A stretch of DNA of 64,000 bases from Azospirillum cavernae (GCF_003590795.1 NZ_QYUL01000002.1:186001-250000); one strand, 5' to 3'; shown: positions 41,733-51,385, counted from the stretch's first letter. The notes: generated from the letters alone by a model not told the origin. A program made the numbers and translations.

Positions 41733-42440
41733 ATGCCCGCCTTGCCCATCAGCCAGCTTCCCACCAGCGCCGCCCTGACCGGCGTTGAACTGCTTCCCGC
41801 CGTGCAGGACGGCGCCACCGTGCGCGCCACCGTGGCGCAACTGCGCGCCGGTCTGGCCGAGGTCGCCCACGGCCACGCGCTGGCCGACGTCAGCGGCCTG
41901 CCCGCCGCGCTGGCCAGCAAACGCGCGGTCGGTCGGCGCAGCCTGTGGCTTCCCGCCGCCACGCTCAACGCCCCGGCCAGCGGCGGCGCGGTCGCCGGAT
42001 CGACGGACAGCCCGTCCCACGGAGTGGTCCTGCGCACGCTCGACTTCGCCGCCGACGCGGTGACGACGGCCCAGGCTCTGATCGCTCTGCCAAAAGCCTG
42101 GAACCGGGGAAGCCTCACCGTTCAACCCCTGTGGACCGCCAGCGGCGGCGGTGGGTCCGTGGTCTGGTCAGTCGGCGGCGTGGCGCTTGGCGACGGCGAC
42201 GGGTTGGACGCGGCGGGCGGCGCGCCTGTGACGTTGACCGACGCGCTGACCACCGCCGACGCCCTGCACGCCGCCCCGGAAAGCCCGGCGATCACGCTGG
42301 CCGGAACCCCGACGGCGGACGGGTTGACGCTGTTGACCATCGCCCGCGCGGCCGAGGACGCCGCCGACACGCTGGACGCCCCGGCCCGGCTGCTGGGGCT
42401 GCGCGTTTTCTACCTGGTGGACGCGGCCAGCGACGATTGA
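41733..42440 (+). CDS. phage tail-type protein
   Basis: This 235-residue protein opens with PISQLPTSAALTGVELLPAVQDG, a short motif common at the start of phage tail-fibre and spike-like proteins (I-x-x-LP-x-x-x-x-LTG-x-E-x-x-P-x-VQ). The rest is Ala/Gly/Thr-rich and probably beta-structured (LWLPAATLNAPASGGAVAG, VVWSVGGVALGDGDG). It is the last of a three-gene cassette and no other phage genes are near. It could be a remnant, a moron or part of a tail-derived particle encoded elsewhere. The start follows GGAGTGATCCC. Confidence 0.65.
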   Translation: MPALPISQLPTSAALTGVELLPAVQDGATVRATVAQLRAGLAEVAHGHALADVSGLPAALASKRAVGRRSLWLPAATLNAPASGGAVAGSTDSPSHGVVLRTLDFAADAVTTAQALIALPKAWNRGSLTVQPLWTASGGGGSVVWSVGGVALGDGDGLDAAGGAPVTLTDALTTADALHAAPESPAITLAGTPTADGLTLLTIARAAEDAADTLDAPARLLGLRVFYLVDAASDD

Positions 42441-42516
42441 ACCGTGTGATGATGATCGACGCCGACGCTCGCCGTCGCCATAGGCGGCGTCCGTCCGCTG
42501 CGGTATAGTCGCGTTC

Positions 42517-42711
42517 ATGAACGGACTTTTCCCTATCCTCATGATCGTGGCGATGCTGGCGGTGGTCGGCTCGCTCTTCGTCGGTCTCTTCTTTATGGCG
42601 CGCGGCGGCGGGGGCGACCCGCAACGCTCCAACAAGGTCATGCGCGTGCGCGTGGCCTTGCAGGGGCTGGCCCTGCTGCTGTTCGTCATCGCCATGCTGA
42701 CCCAAGGATAA
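42517..42711 (+). CDS. HIG1-like twin-transmembrane protein
   Basis: This 64-residue protein has two hydrophobic helices (PILMIVAMLAVVGSLFVGLFF and ALQGLALLLFVIAMLTQG) around a short loop, GGGGDPQRSNKVMRVRV. The loop pattern SNKxMRxRVxLQG fits the HIG1-domain/twin-transmembrane family found in alphaproteobacteria and mitochondria, where relatives act with cytochrome oxidase. It lies 7 bases before the cobalamin adenosyltransferase gene and is probably cotranscribed. A -10-like TATAGT sits 7 bases before its ATG (42504-42509), with no clear -35. Confidence 0.82.
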   Translation: MNGLFPILMIVAMLAVVGSLFVGLFFMARGGGGDPQRSNKVMRVRVALQGLALLLFVIAMLTQG

Positions 42712-42718
42712 ACCAACC

Positions 42719-43288
42719 ATGGTCAGTCTGACCCGCATCTACACACGCGGCGGCGACGCCGGGGAAACCTCGCTCGGCGACGGCTCCCGCGTGCCCAAAC
42801 ACGACCGCCGCGTCGCCGCCTATGGCACGGTGGACGAGGCGAACGCCGCCATCGGCCTCGCCCGCCTCCACACCAAGGACCAACCCGCCATCGACGCGAT
42901 GCTGGGCCGCATCCAGAACGACCTGTTCGACCTGGGCGCCGACCTCTGCACCCCGGAGGAGCCGGAGCCGAAATACCCCCCCTTGCGCGTCCTTCAGTCG
43001 CAGGTGGATCGGCTGGAGGCGGAGATCGACGCGATGAACGCCGATCTCGCCCCGCTGAAATCCTTCATCCTGCCCGGAGGCTCTCCCGCCGCCGCGCATC
43101 TGCATCTGGCCCGCACCATCGCCCGCCGGGCCGAGCGGCTGATGACCGATCTGGCGCGGCACGAGCCGGTGACGCCCGCCGCCCTGAAATACGTCAACCG
43201 GCTGTCCGACCACCTGTTCGTGCTGGGGCGGGTGGTGAACGACAACGGCGCCAGCGACGTGCTGTGGGTTCCCGGCGCCAACCGTTGA
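42719..43288 (+). CDS. cob(I)yrinic acid a,c-diamide adenosyltransferase, PduO type
   Basis: This 189-residue cytosolic enzyme transfers adenosyl from ATP to cob(I)alamin to make coenzyme B12. It shows the PduO/MMAB signatures: an N-terminal [20 protein letters not shown], then [16 protein letters not shown] and the late [25 protein letters not shown]. It is cotranscribed with the HIG1-like gene upstream and lies before the etf operon. Adenosylcobalamin would serve methylmalonyl-CoA-type mutases, none of which is in the window. Identity is clear; the exact substrate form (cobalamin or cobinamide) is not. Confidence 0.94.
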   Translation: MVSLTRIYTRGGDAGETSLGDGSRVPKHDRRVAAYGTVDEANAAIGLARLHTKDQPAIDAMLGRIQNDLFDLGADLCTPEEPEPKYPPLRVLQSQVDRLEAEIDAMNADLAPLKSFILPGGSPAAAHLHLARTIARRAERLMTDLARHEPVTPAALKYVNRLSDHLFVLGRVVNDNGASDVLWVPGANR

Positions 43289-43317
43289 GGCGGCGCGCGC
43301 CCAACGCTTGGGCGACA

Positions 43318-43346
43318 TTGACAGTGGAAACGGCAAATCCTATGGT
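43318..43346 (+). promoter_or_regulatory. sigma-70-type promoter of the etf operon
   Basis: TTGACA (43318-43323), a 17-base spacer and TATGGT (43341-43346) form a near-consensus promoter. It predicts a leader of about 65 bases before the etfB ATG at 43419. Confidence 0.7.
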
Positions 43347-43418
43347 CCGTTCGCAACCACAGCAATTTTTCGCGGTGTTCGCCCCAAAAGGCGCGCGCAT
43401 AACCAGTCAGGGTGGGTT

Positions 43419-44168
43419 ATGAAAGTTCTCGTTCCCGTCAAGCGAGTGGTCGATTACAACGTCAAGATCCGCGTCAAGGCGGACGGCAGCGGCGTTGAAA
43501 CCGCCAACGTGAAGATGAGCATGAACCCCTTCGACGAAATCGCCGTCGAAGAAGCCGTTCGTCTGAAGGAAGCCGGGAAGGCGACCGAAATCATTGCTGT
43601 GTCGGTCGGCCCCACCACCGCCCAGGAAACCCTGCGCACCGCGCTGGCCATGGGCGCGGACCGCGCCATTCTGGTCCAGACCGACGCGGAAACCCAGCCG
43701 CTGGGCGTCGCCAAGGTGCTGAAGGCTTTGGTTGATCGGGAAGGCCCGACGCTGGTCATCCTCGGCAAGCAGGCCATCGACGATGATTGCAACCAGACCG
43801 GCCAGATGCTGGCCGCGCTGCTCGGTTGGGGCCAGGGCACCTTCGCCTCCAAAATCGTTCCCGGCGAGGGCAGCGTCGCCGTCACCCGCGAGATCGACGG
43901 CGGTCTGGAAACGGTGGACCTCAAGCTTCCGGCCATCGTCACCGCCGATTTGCGCCTGAACGAGCCGCGCTACGCCTCGCTGCCCAACATCATGAAGGCG
44001 AAGAAGAAGCCGCTGGAAACCGTCACGCCGGACGCCCTGGGCGTGGACGTGACGCCGCGACTGACCACGCTGAAGGTGGTGGAACCGGCCAAGCGCAGCG
44101 CCGGCGTGAAGGTGGCTGACGTCGCCGCCCTGGTTGACAAGTTGAAGAACGAAGCGCGGGTGATCTGA
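43419..44168 (+). CDS. etfB: electron transfer flavoprotein, beta subunit
   Basis: This 249-residue cytosolic subunit forms a heterodimer with EtfA, binding AMP and helping hold FAD. It passes electrons from acyl-CoA dehydrogenases to ETF:ubiquinone oxidoreductase. It starts [19 protein letters not shown] and carries the ETF-beta signature [20 protein letters not shown] near residues 185-204, plus [19 protein letters not shown]. The ATG at 43419 is used because 37 upstream in-frame codons would cover the promoter. EtfA begins 2 bases after its stop. Confidence 0.96.
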   Translation: MKVLVPVKRVVDYNVKIRVKADGSGVETANVKMSMNPFDEIAVEEAVRLKEAGKATEIIAVSVGPTTAQETLRTALAMGADRAILVQTDAETQPLGVAKVLKALVDREGPTLVILGKQAIDDDCNQTGQMLAALLGWGQGTFASKIVPGEGSVAVTREIDGGLETVDLKLPAIVTADLRLNEPRYASLPNIMKAKKKPLETVTPDALGVDVTPRLTTLKVVEPAKRSAGVKVADVAALVDKLKNEARVI

Positions 44169-44170
44169 TC

Positions 44171-45112
44171 ATGGCCATTCTCGTCATTGCCGACCACGAC
44201 AACGCGGTCCTCAAGCCCGCAACCCTCAACGCCGTCACCGCCGCCGCCAAAATCGGTGGAGACGTCCACATCCTGGTCGCAGGTCATGGGGCGCAGAGCG
44301 TCGCGGACGCCGCCGCCGCCGTCGCCGGGGTGAGCAAGGTCCTGCTGGCCGACGACGCGGCCTATGCGCACCAGTTGCCCGAAGACGTCGCCCCGCTGGT
44401 CGTCTCGCTCGCCAAAGCTGGGTACGGCCATGTGCTGGCCGCCGCGACCTCGGTCGGCAAGAACCTGCTGCCGCGCGTCGCCGCCTTGCTGGACGTCGCC
44501 GCCATCTCCGACATCACCGGCGTGGTTTCGGCGGACAGCTTTGAACGCCCGATCTACGCGGGCAACGCCATCGCCACCGTCCAGTCCAAGGATTCGGTGA
44601 AGATCATCACCGTGCGCGGCACGGCCTTTGACAGCGCCGCCGCCACCGGCGGTTCGGCGTCGGTCGAATCCGTCGCCTCGGTCGGGGCCGTCGGTCTCTC
44701 CAGCTTCGTCTCGGCGGAGTTGACCAAGTCGGAGCGTCCCGAACTGACCGCCGCCCGCGTGGTGGTGTCGGGTGGTCGCGGCATGCAGTCGGGCGAGAAT
44801 TTCCCGCTGCTGGAGGCGCTGGCCGACACGTTGGGCGCCGCCGTCGGCGCCAGCCGCGCCGCCGTGGACGCCGGGTTCGTTCCCAACGACTATCAGGTCG
44901 GCCAGACCGGCAAGATCGTCGCGCCGGATCTCTACATCGCCGTCGGCATTTCCGGCGCGATCCAGCATTTGGCCGGGATGAAGGACAGCAAGGTCATCGT
45001 CGCGATCAACAAGGATGAGGAAGCGCCGATCTTCCAGGTCGCCGATTACGGTCTGGTCGCCGACCTGTTCAAGGCGGTGCCGGAGCTGACGGCGGCGCTG
45101 AAAGCGTCCTAA
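44171..45112 (+). CDS. etfA: electron transfer flavoprotein, alpha subunit
   Basis: This 313-residue FAD-binding partner of EtfB has an N-terminal alpha/beta domain ([20 protein letters not shown]). Its C-terminal FAD domain has [20 protein letters not shown], then [20 protein letters not shown] and [19 protein letters not shown], all family hallmarks. Only two bases separate it from etfB, so equal expression is expected. Upstream genes suggest use in fatty-acid or short-chain acyl-CoA oxidation with the following 3-hydroxybutyryl-CoA dehydrogenase. Confidence 0.96.
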   Translation: MAILVIADHDNAVLKPATLNAVTAAAKIGGDVHILVAGHGAQSVADAAAAVAGVSKVLLADDAAYAHQLPEDVAPLVVSLAKAGYGHVLAAATSVGKNLLPRVAALLDVAAISDITGVVSADSFERPIYAGNAIATVQSKDSVKIITVRGTAFDSAAATGGSASVESVASVGAVGLSSFVSAELTKSERPELTAARVVVSGGRGMQSGENFPLLEALADTLGAAVGASRAAVDAGFVPNDYQVGQTGKIVAPDLYIAVGISGAIQHLAGMKDSKVIVAINKDEEAPIFQVADYGLVADLFKAVPELTAALKAS

Positions 45113-45170
45113 CCGGCGCGGTCTCCGTCGATCCTCGGTCCACCCACCCTCATCCCTTCGGGAAAGCCCA

Positions 45171-46049
45171 ATGTCCACGATCAAGAAGATTGGTATCATC
45201 GGCGCCGGCCAGATGGGCAGCGGCATCGCCCAAGTCTGCGCGCAGGCGGGCTATGATGTGAGCGTTTCCGATCTGAACGAACAGGTTCTGGAAAAATCCC
45301 TCGCCGGGATCGCCCGCAACCTCGACCGTCAGGTTCAGAAGGGCAAGATCAGCGAGGCCGACAAGGCTGCCGCGCTGGGCCACATCAAAACCGCCACCGA
45401 CCTGTCGATCTTCGCCGATTCCGATCTGGTGATCGAGGCCGCGACCGAAAATGAAGCGCTCAAGCGCGACATTCTCAAGAAGCTGGTGCCCCACCTGAAG
45501 CCCGAGGCGCTGATCGCGACGAACACCTCGTCGATCTCGATCACGCGGTTGGCCGCGTCCACCGACCGTCCGGCCAAGTTCATCGGCATGCATTTCATGA
45601 ACCCGGTGCCGGTCATGCAGTTGGTCGAACTCATCCGTGGCATCGCCACGGATGAGCCGACCTTCAACGCGGTGATGGAACTGACCGAAGCCATCGGCAA
45701 AACCGCCGCCGTGGCCGAAGATTTCCCCGCCTTCATCGTCAACCGCATCCTGCTGCCGATGATCAACGAGGCCGTCTACACCCTGTATGAGGGCGTTGGC
45801 GGCGTCGAGGCCATCGACACCGCGCTGAAGCTGGGGGCCAACCACCCGATGGGACCGCTGGAACTGGCGGATTTCATTGGTCTGGACACCTGCCTGGCCG
45901 TCATGCAGGTGCTCTATGAAGGTTTGGCCGACAGCAAATACCGCCCCTGCCCGCTGCTGGTGAAGTATGTCGAGGCGGGTTGGATCGGCAAGAAGTTCGG
46001 TCGTGGGTTCTACGACTACTCGCAGACCCCGCCGGTTCCGACGCGCTGA
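45171..46049 (+). CDS. hbd: 3-hydroxybutyryl-CoA dehydrogenase
   Basis: This 292-residue cytosolic NAD(P)-dependent enzyme interconverts 3-hydroxybutyryl-CoA and acetoacetyl-CoA. The Rossmann motif is IGIIGAGQMGSGIAQVCA. The catalytic part has IATNTSSISITRLA and the signature FIGMHFMNPVPVMQLVELI with the histidine, followed by EDFPAFIVNRILLPMINEA. The C-terminal dimer domain contains GANHPMGPLELADFIGLD. Length matches the family (about 285). It follows etfA by 58 bases and a strong terminator ends the operon at 46067. It may serve PHB metabolism or short-chain fatty acid oxidation. Confidence 0.95.
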   Translation: MSTIKKIGIIGAGQMGSGIAQVCAQAGYDVSVSDLNEQVLEKSLAGIARNLDRQVQKGKISEADKAAALGHIKTATDLSIFADSDLVIEAATENEALKRDILKKLVPHLKPEALIATNTSSISITRLAASTDRPAKFIGMHFMNPVPVMQLVELIRGIATDEPTFNAVMELTEAIGKTAAVAEDFPAFIVNRILLPMINEAVYTLYEGVGGVEAIDTALKLGANHPMGPLELADFIGLDTCLAVMQVLYEGLADSKYRPCPLLVKYVEAGWIGKKFGRGFYDYSQTPPVPTR

Positions 46050-46066
46050 TCGGACGAGAACCAACA

Positions 46067-46104
46067 AAAGCCCGCTCCGGCATCTCCGGAGCGGGCTTTT
46101 TTAT
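46067..46104 (+). terminator. rho-independent terminator after hbd
   Basis: A perfect 12-base GC-rich stem (AGCCCGCTCCGG / CCGGAGCGGGCT) with a CATCT loop is followed by a run of T residues, 20 bases after the hbd stop. Confidence 0.92.
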
Positions 46105-46113
46105 TTGGAGTCC

Positions 46114-46155
46114 CCAAAAATAAGGAAGCGGCCAAGCGGGGAGCCGCTTGGCCGC
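46114..46155 (-). terminator. rho-independent terminator of the porin gene
   Basis: A perfect 12-base inverted repeat (GCGGCCAAGCGG / CCGCTTGGCCGC, 4-base loop) is followed on the minus strand by TTCCTTATTTTT. It lies about 130 bases past the porin stop and back to back with the hbd terminator. Confidence 0.8.
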
Positions 46156-46287
46156 GAGTTAGCCTCTGCCAGGAGAGCATAAGAGGCGGACGCACTCGGG
46201 GGAACGAGCACGCCGGGACGCCCCATCGCGGCGGGATGGACGAACGCCGCGACGGAGCGAAGTCAAACCACCAGGAAAAACCGCCGC

Positions 46288-47430
46288 TTAGAAAGCGAGA
46301 TCGGTGCGGGCGATGAAGATGTTGCCCTTGTCGTTGGCGCCAGCGACGTCGGACGTGATCTTGAAATGGTTGAATTCCGGCCCGACCGAGAAGCCGGGGG
46401 CGATGACGTAACGGGCGCCCAGCGTGATGAGTTCGGTCTTGGCCTTGCCCGCCGCCGTCAAGCTGCCCGCGTCCTGGGCGTCGAGGTAAGCCGCGCCGAT
46501 CGTGGTCGCGCCGAAGGTGTATTGCGCGCCGACGGTCCAGACGCTCTGCTTCTCGCGGCTGGTCGCCGTGGCGAGGCTGGAACGCTTGACGTAGCCGCTG
46601 TCGCCCGACCAGGCGTAGCTGCCCGCCACCTTCAAGCCGCCATAGCCGACCGACAGACCGGCCATGGTCGAGGACAGATCCTCGTAGGTCGCCGTCGAGG
46701 TCGAGGAGTTCTTCGACTTGCCGCCCGAATAATAGAGGCTGGCGCCCAGCGTCACGTCGCCGAAGGCCCCGGCGTAGTTGCCGCCCACCTCATAGATGTC
46801 GCGGTAGGCGCCCGTGATGTTGCCGTTCGGGGCGGCGGTCTTCAGACGGTTGATGTCGGTGTTCACGCTGTCGGAGTTCGGCTGATAGGTCACGCCGAAC
46901 TGGAAGCCGGAGAATTTCGGCGTCAGATAGGTGAGGCGGGTCGAGCTGTTGCCGGAAATCAGCGTGCGCAGATTGCCGGTGGTGCCGGGCGAGGAGGTGT
47001 TGCCGAAATAGGCCGGGAAGGAGCCGTCGACACCGCCGGTGCCCCAATCGGACGGGGCGATGATGGCGTATTCGTCGGACAGGCCGTTCTGCATGCCGGC
47101 GCTGACGGTGCCGAAGCTGCCGTTGGCGAAGATGTACGCGCGGTCGGCGACGGTGGCGCGGTTGGCGTTCGGCGTGTCGGTGCCGAACCGGATGCGGGCG
47201 CCATATTCCAGACCGTTGTCGGCCTTGGCGATCGGGGTGACGACCAGACGCAGACGGTTGCGGAAGTCGGTGGAGCGCAGACCGGCGTCGCGGTCCTGGC
47301 CGACGAAACCGGCTTCAAAATAGGCGTCGCCGCCGACGGTGATGTCGAACTTCGACTTGGATTGCGCCATGGCCGAACCGGACGCGAGCGCGACCGTGGC
47401 TGCGCCGAGCAGCAGTGCAAAACGTGACAT
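46288..47430 (-). CDS. outer-membrane porin
   Basis: This 380-residue protein has a signal peptide (ALLLGAATVALASGSAMAQ). The mature part alternates polar and hydrophobic residues as in beta barrels: FDITVGGDAYFEAGFVGQD, then FRNRLRLVVTPIAKADNGLE and GSFGTVSAGMQNG, a constriction-loop-like segment. It ends in phenylalanine (FIARTDLAF), the usual signal for outer-membrane insertion. It belongs to the general porin type of alphaproteobacteria. GAGGACAC lies upstream of the ATG. It follows the sugar-oxidation genes on the same strand but has its own promoter region and terminator, so a sugar-uptake role is possible but unproven. Confidence 0.92.
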   Translation of the reverse strand: MSRFALLLGAATVALASGSAMAQSKSKFDITVGGDAYFEAGFVGQDRDAGLRSTDFRNRLRLVVTPIAKADNGLEYGARIRFGTDTPNANRATVADRAYIFANGSFGTVSAGMQNGLSDEYAIIAPSDWGTGGVDGSFPAYFGNTSSPGTTGNLRTLISGNSSTRLTYLTPKFSGFQFGVTYQPNSDSVNTDINRLKTAAPNGNITGAYRDIYEVGGNYAGAFGDVTLGASLYYSGGKSKNSSTSTATYEDLSSTMAGLSVGYGGLKVAGSYAWSGDSGYVKRSSLATATSREKQSVWTVGAQYTFGATTIGAAYLDAQDAGSLTAAGKAKTELITLGARYVIAPGFSVGPEFNHFKITSDVAGANDKGNIFIARTDLAF

Positions 47431-47640
47431 GTGCGTGTCCTCACTGATGATGAAGAGGTTGTTGTTCTTCTTGGGTGATGGGTGCCCGCACCGGCGACAA
47501 GACGGTGCGGGCGGTGGAAAGCCAAGCGCGTGACGCCGGTCGGATCGGTTTCGGGGTGATCGGCCCCAGCCTGACCCGTCGGCGCTCGTCGTCAGTCCGT
47601 TTCGTCGCAGCAAGCCGCCCGAACCGCGTTCTCTTCGAAC

Positions 47641-47669
47641 AATCTTGCACACGAACTATAGGCGGTCAA
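47641..47669 (-). promoter_or_regulatory. weak candidate promoter for the porin gene
   Basis: On the minus strand, TTGACC (47669-47664), a 17-base spacer and AAGATT (47646-47641) lie in the 262-bp gap before the porin. The -10 match is only fair, and the leader would be about 200 bases. Confidence 0.35.
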
Positions 47670-47692
47670 TAAATAAGTCACAGTGATGTATT

Positions 47693-49288
47693 TTATCCGC
47701 CAACTCCGCCAGCCGCCGCCAGAACGCCGTCAACGCGCCGCCACAAACCCAGCGGGTTGCCGTCGCGCAACGCCTCGGGCAGCAGGGAATCGGGGATGTC
47801 CTGGTAACAAACCGGGCGCAGAAAGCGGCGAATCGCCAGCGTGCCGACCGACGTCGTCCGGCTGTCGGAGGTCGCCGGGAAGGGACCGCCATGCACCATC
47901 GCGTCGCACACCTCGACGCCCGTTGGCCACCCGTTCGCCAGGATCCGCCCGGCCTTGCGCTCCAGCACCGGCAGCAGGGCGCGGACGGCGTCGGCGTCGG
48001 CGGCATCCATATGCAGGGTGGCGGTCAACTGGCCCTCAAGCCGCTCCAGCACCGCGCGCAGCGCCGCCACATCCGGGCAGCGGATCACCAGCGACGCCGC
48101 GCCGAAAATCTCCTCATGCAAGGCCGGGTCGCTCAGGAACGCCTCAGCGCTGCTGGTGAACAGACCGGGGCGGCACTGGTGCGGCCCAACGGTCTGTTGA
48201 CCGCGCGCCAGCACCTCAACCGCCGGGTTGGCGGCGATCCGCGCCACCCCCTCGACATAGGCGGCGTGAATGCCCGGCGTCAGCATGGTGGAGGGGGCAG
48301 CCCCGCCCAACGTCTCCGCCGCCGCCGTGAGAAACCGCTCCAAATCCGGTCCATCAAGCGCCAGCACCAGACCGGGGTTGGTGCAGAACTGCCCCGCCCC
48401 CATGGTCAGCGAGCCGACGAAGCCCGCGCCCAACGCCTCGGCCCGCGCCGCCAGCGCGGCCGACAACAGGATCACCGGGTTGATGCTGCTCATCTCGGCG
48501 TAAACCGGGATGGGTTCGGCCCGCGCCGCCGCCACCTGCGTCAACGACACCCCGCCCCGGCGCGATCCGGTGAAGCCCACCGCCTTGACGCGCGGATCGG
48601 CGACCAGAGCCGCGCCGATGCGGCTGCCCGAGCCGAACAGCAGCGAAAACACCCCCTCCGGCAAGCCGCAGGAGGCCACCGCCGCCTGCACCGCCCGCCC
48701 GATCAGTTCGGACGTGCCGGGATGGGCGGAATGCGCCTTGACCACCACCGGGCAACCGGCGGCCAGCGCCGACGCGGTGTCGCCGCCAGCGACCGAGAAG
48801 GCCAAGGGAAAATTGCTGGCCCCGAACACGGCGACCGGCCCCAGCGCGATGTGGCGTTGGCGCAAATCGGCGCGCGGCAGCGGCGCGCGGGTCGGTTGCG
48901 CCGGGTCGATGCGGGCCTCCAGCCAACTTCCCTCACGCACCGTGCGGGCGAACAGGCGAAGCTGGCCGACAGTGCGCCCACGCTCCCCCTCCAATCGGGG
49001 GCGCGGCAGGCCGCTTTCCGCCATGGCGCGGACGATCAACTCATCGCCGATGGCCAGAATGTTGGCGGCGATGGTTTCCAGGAAGACGGCGCGCGCCTCC
49101 AACCCGGTTTCGCGGTAGAGGTCGAACGCCTCCCAGGCCAGCGCGCAGGCGCGCTCCACCTCGGCGGCCCCGCCGCCGCCAAAGCCCGGCTCCAACGCCG
49201 CTCCGGTCGCCGGATCGATGGCGTGGAATTCAGTCTCGGCGCCGCGCAAGGCGGTCGCGCCGATCAGCATCTCGCCACGGATGGTCAT
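47693..49288 (-). CDS. aldehyde dehydrogenase, 2-oxoglutarate-semialdehyde (2,5-dioxovalerate) type
   Basis: This 531-residue cytosolic NAD(P)-dependent enzyme oxidises the last semialdehyde of oxidative pentose or hexarate pathways to 2-oxoglutarate. It has [20 protein letters not shown] (cofactor entry), [20 protein letters not shown], the catalytic glutamate in [14 protein letters not shown] and the catalytic cysteine in [13 protein letters not shown]. Length and the FCTNPG motif fit the KGSADH-III/2,5-dioxovalerate group. It follows the GguC/AraD1-like and lactonase genes on the same strand, which supports the pathway role. The start at 49288 (MTIRGEM) is chosen because upstream residues are not conserved-looking. 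Confidence 0.9.
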   Translation of the reverse strand: MTIRGEMLIGATALRGAETEFHAIDPATGAALEPGFGGGGAAEVERACALAWEAFDLYRETGLEARAVFLETIAANILAIGDELIVRAMAESGLPRPRLEGERGRTVGQLRLFARTVREGSWLEARIDPAQPTRAPLPRADLRQRHIALGPVAVFGASNFPLAFSVAGGDTASALAAGCPVVVKAHSAHPGTSELIGRAVQAAVASCGLPEGVFSLLFGSGSRIGAALVADPRVKAVGFTGSRRGGVSLTQVAAARAEPIPVYAEMSSINPVILLSAALAARAEALGAGFVGSLTMGAGQFCTNPGLVLALDGPDLERFLTAAAETLGGAAPSTMLTPGIHAAYVEGVARIAANPAVEVLARGQQTVGPHQCRPGLFTSSAEAFLSDPALHEEIFGAASLVIRCPDVAALRAVLERLEGQLTATLHMDAADADAVRALLPVLERKAGRILANGWPTGVEVCDAMVHGGPFPATSDSRTTSVGTLAIRRFLRPVCYQDIPDSLLPEALRDGNPLGLWRRVDGVLAAAGGVGG

Positions 49289-49378
49289 GGTCGCAATCCC
49301 AAAGCTGTCCCGTGGCGCGAGCCGGGGACCAACTCCCCAGCGCGCGCGAACGGGTGAAACAGAGTGAAACAAACGGTC

Positions 49379-50368
49379 TTAAAGCGGTTTGACGGCCCGG
49401 TAAGGCGTGTCCGCCGTTCCCAACGGGTTGCGCAGAGGCCGACCGAAATCGGCGACCTCGATCTCCATCACGTCGCCCTCGGCGATGCGCAGCCCGTCGC
49501 TGAAGCTGAGCGTCGCGGTGCCGAAGCAATGGACATGCACGTCGCCCGGACGGCAGAACAGCGGGTATTTGAAGTGGTGGGCTTCCAGATTGGCGATGCT
49601 GTGGCACATGTTGGATTCGCCCGACAGGAAGGGCTTCTCCCAGATCACCGCGCCATCCCGCAGCACCCGCGAGGCCCCGCGCAGATCGGTCGGCAGCGCC
49701 CCGGTCAGCAGCTCCGGCCCGACCGCGCAGGCGCGCAGCTTGGAATGGGCGAGGTAGAGGTAGTTCTGCCGCTCCGTCACATGATCGGAAAACTCGTTGG
49801 CGAGCGCGAAGCCCAGCCGGTGCGGCGTGCCATCCGGGCCGATCACATAGATGCCCGCGATCTCCGGCTCCTCGCCGCCGTCCAGCGCGAAGGAGGGCGA
49901 GGCCAGCGCCGCGCCCGGCGCGGTCAGGATGGAGCCGTCGCCCTTGTAGAACCATTCCGGCTGAACGCCAAACTCGCCGGGTTCCGGGCGACCGCCCTCC
50001 ACGCCCAGGCGGAACATCTTCATCGAATCGGTCTGCTTGGCCGGGTCGGCCAGATCCTTGTGCATCTTGTCGCGCCCTTCGGCGCTGCCCAGATGGGTCA
50101 GACCTGTGCCGGTGACGAACAGATGCGCCGGATCGGGATGGTCGATGGGCGACAAGAGACGACCATCGGCCTCGACCGCCGCCAGATCCACGACGTCGCC
50201 CAAGCCGTGACGCTCCACGACCACCGCCAGCCCGACGCCGTCGGCGATGGCCTCTTGCGCCAAGGCGAAGGTGGACGCGGCGTCGTTGACCAAGCGGGCC
50301 ACGCCGTCATCCCCAGTTGCGGCCACCACGCGCGCGCCAGCGGCGTCGAGACATTGCACCAGCCTCAT
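49379..50368 (-). CDS. FAH-superfamily protein, GguC/AraD1-like
   Basis: This 329-residue cytosolic protein of the fumarylacetoacetate hydrolase fold begins MRLVQCLDAAGARVVAATGD. Metal-site-like acidic residues are seen in GGEEPEIAGIYVIGPDGTPHRLGFALANEFSDHV. Its C-terminal half has SGESNMCHSIANLEAHHFKY and TATLSFSDGLRIAEGDVMEI. This matches the GguC/AraD1 family, adjacent to gguAB in other alphaproteobacteria. Relatives act as 2-keto-3-deoxy-sugar-acid dehydratases. In this operon it is the best candidate for that step, because no DHDPS-type dehydratase is in view. That is inference. Confidence 0.82.
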   Translation of the reverse strand: MRLVQCLDAAGARVVAATGDDGVARLVNDAASTFALAQEAIADGVGLAVVVERHGLGDVVDLAAVEADGRLLSPIDHPDPAHLFVTGTGLTHLGSAEGRDKMHKDLADPAKQTDSMKMFRLGVEGGRPEPGEFGVQPEWFYKGDGSILTAPGAALASPSFALDGGEEPEIAGIYVIGPDGTPHRLGFALANEFSDHVTERQNYLYLAHSKLRACAVGPELLTGALPTDLRGASRVLRDGAVIWEKPFLSGESNMCHSIANLEAHHFKYPLFCRPGDVHVHCFGTATLSFSDGLRIAEGDVMEIEVADFGRPLRNPLGTADTPYRAVKPL

Positions 50369-50384
50369 CAATCCTGTCCTCTTC

Positions 50385-51284
50385 TCAAACGATGCTCGGC
50401 GCCCCGAAACGACCCGGGGGCAAGCCCGTGACGCCGGGGGAGCAGACAAACACGCCACCGGCCAACGGCTCATGCGTCCGTTCATGGGCGGCGGTGGTGA
50501 TGACCAATTGGTCCAGAGCCGGACCGGCGAAAACGCAGGAGGTGACGCGCGAGGCCGCCACGCGAACGACGCGGTCCAGCGTTCCATTGGGCTGGAAGCG
50601 GCTGACCCGTCCGCCGTCCCAATGGGCGACCCACAACCCGCCCTCGGCGTCGCAGGTCATGCCGTCGGGGTAGCCGTCGGCCTCGGTGAAGCGGATGTGG
50701 ACGCGCTTGCCGGTCAGGCCGCCGTCGGCGGCGACGTCGAAGGCGTAGATCCGCCGGGCGGCGCTGTCGGTGTGGTACAGAACGCGCCCGTCCGGCGACA
50801 GGGCGGGGCCGTTGGCCACAACATAGCCCTCGTCCACCCGCGTGACGTCACCGTTGGGATCCAGACGGAACAGGGAGCCGGTCGCCACGCTTTCGGCATC
50901 GTCCATGCTGCCGATCCACAGGCGGCCCAGCGAATCGGCCTTGGCGTCGTTCAGGCGGTTGCCCGGCGCGTCGGGATCGAGCCGCGCCAACTCCGCGACG
51001 ATCTCCACCTGCGGGCCATTGAGGCGCAGATGGACGACCCGGCGGGAGCGCAGACCGGCGACGAAACCATCGCCGTCAGCGCGCTGAACCAGCCAGCAGG
51101 CCGCGTCCTCCAGCGCCCAATCCCGACCCGTTTCGCCGACCATGTCCCAACGCAAGATGCGGGCGCCGCGAATGTCCACCGCGTAGACCGCGTTCTCGTC
51201 GGGCGCCCACAGCGGTCCTTCGCCCAACACGGCGCGGGCGGGCCAAACGCAGCGCGCCTCAATCGTCATCCCGCCGATGGTCAT
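50385..51284 (-). CDS. SMP-30/gluconolactonase family sugar lactonase
   Basis: This 299-residue beta-propeller hydrolase opens sugar-1,4-lactones. Typical elements are AVLGEGPLWAPDENAVYAVD (metal-binding glutamate), NRLNDAKADSLGRLWIGSMD (asparagine and aspartate ligands), VVANGPALSPDGRVLYHTDS and SGMTCDAE-like DGMTCDAEGGLWVAHWDG. With the sugar 1-dehydrogenase and aldonate dehydratase of this window it would act on arabinono- or galactono-lactone. GGGAGG precedes the ATG. It is the first gene of the minus-strand block and is divergent from a LysR regulator. Confidence 0.92.
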   Translation of the reverse strand: MTIGGMTIEARCVWPARAVLGEGPLWAPDENAVYAVDIRGARILRWDMVGETGRDWALEDAACWLVQRADGDGFVAGLRSRRVVHLRLNGPQVEIVAELARLDPDAPGNRLNDAKADSLGRLWIGSMDDAESVATGSLFRLDPNGDVTRVDEGYVVANGPALSPDGRVLYHTDSAARRIYAFDVAADGGLTGKRVHIRFTEADGYPDGMTCDAEGGLWVAHWDGGRVSRFQPNGTLDRVVRVAASRVTSCVFAGPALDQLVITTAAHERTHEPLAGGVFVCSPGVTGLPPGRFGAPSIV

Positions 51285-51333
51285 CCGCTCGCGCCCTCCC
51301 CCGCCTTGCGCCGCCTTTTGCAGGCCGCGTTGC

Positions 51334-51350
51334 TTTGTTTACGAGACAAA
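51334..51350. promoter_or_regulatory. LysR-box candidate (TTTGT-N7-ACAAA)
   Basis: A 5-7-5 dyad, TTTGTTTACGAGACAAA, contains the T-N11-A pattern of LysR-type regulators. It lies between the lactonase operon and the divergent LysR gene, the classic place for such a site. Confidence 0.55.
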
Positions 51351-51385
51351 CGATAAAGCCCGATCCGATAACCGTCCAATATGAA

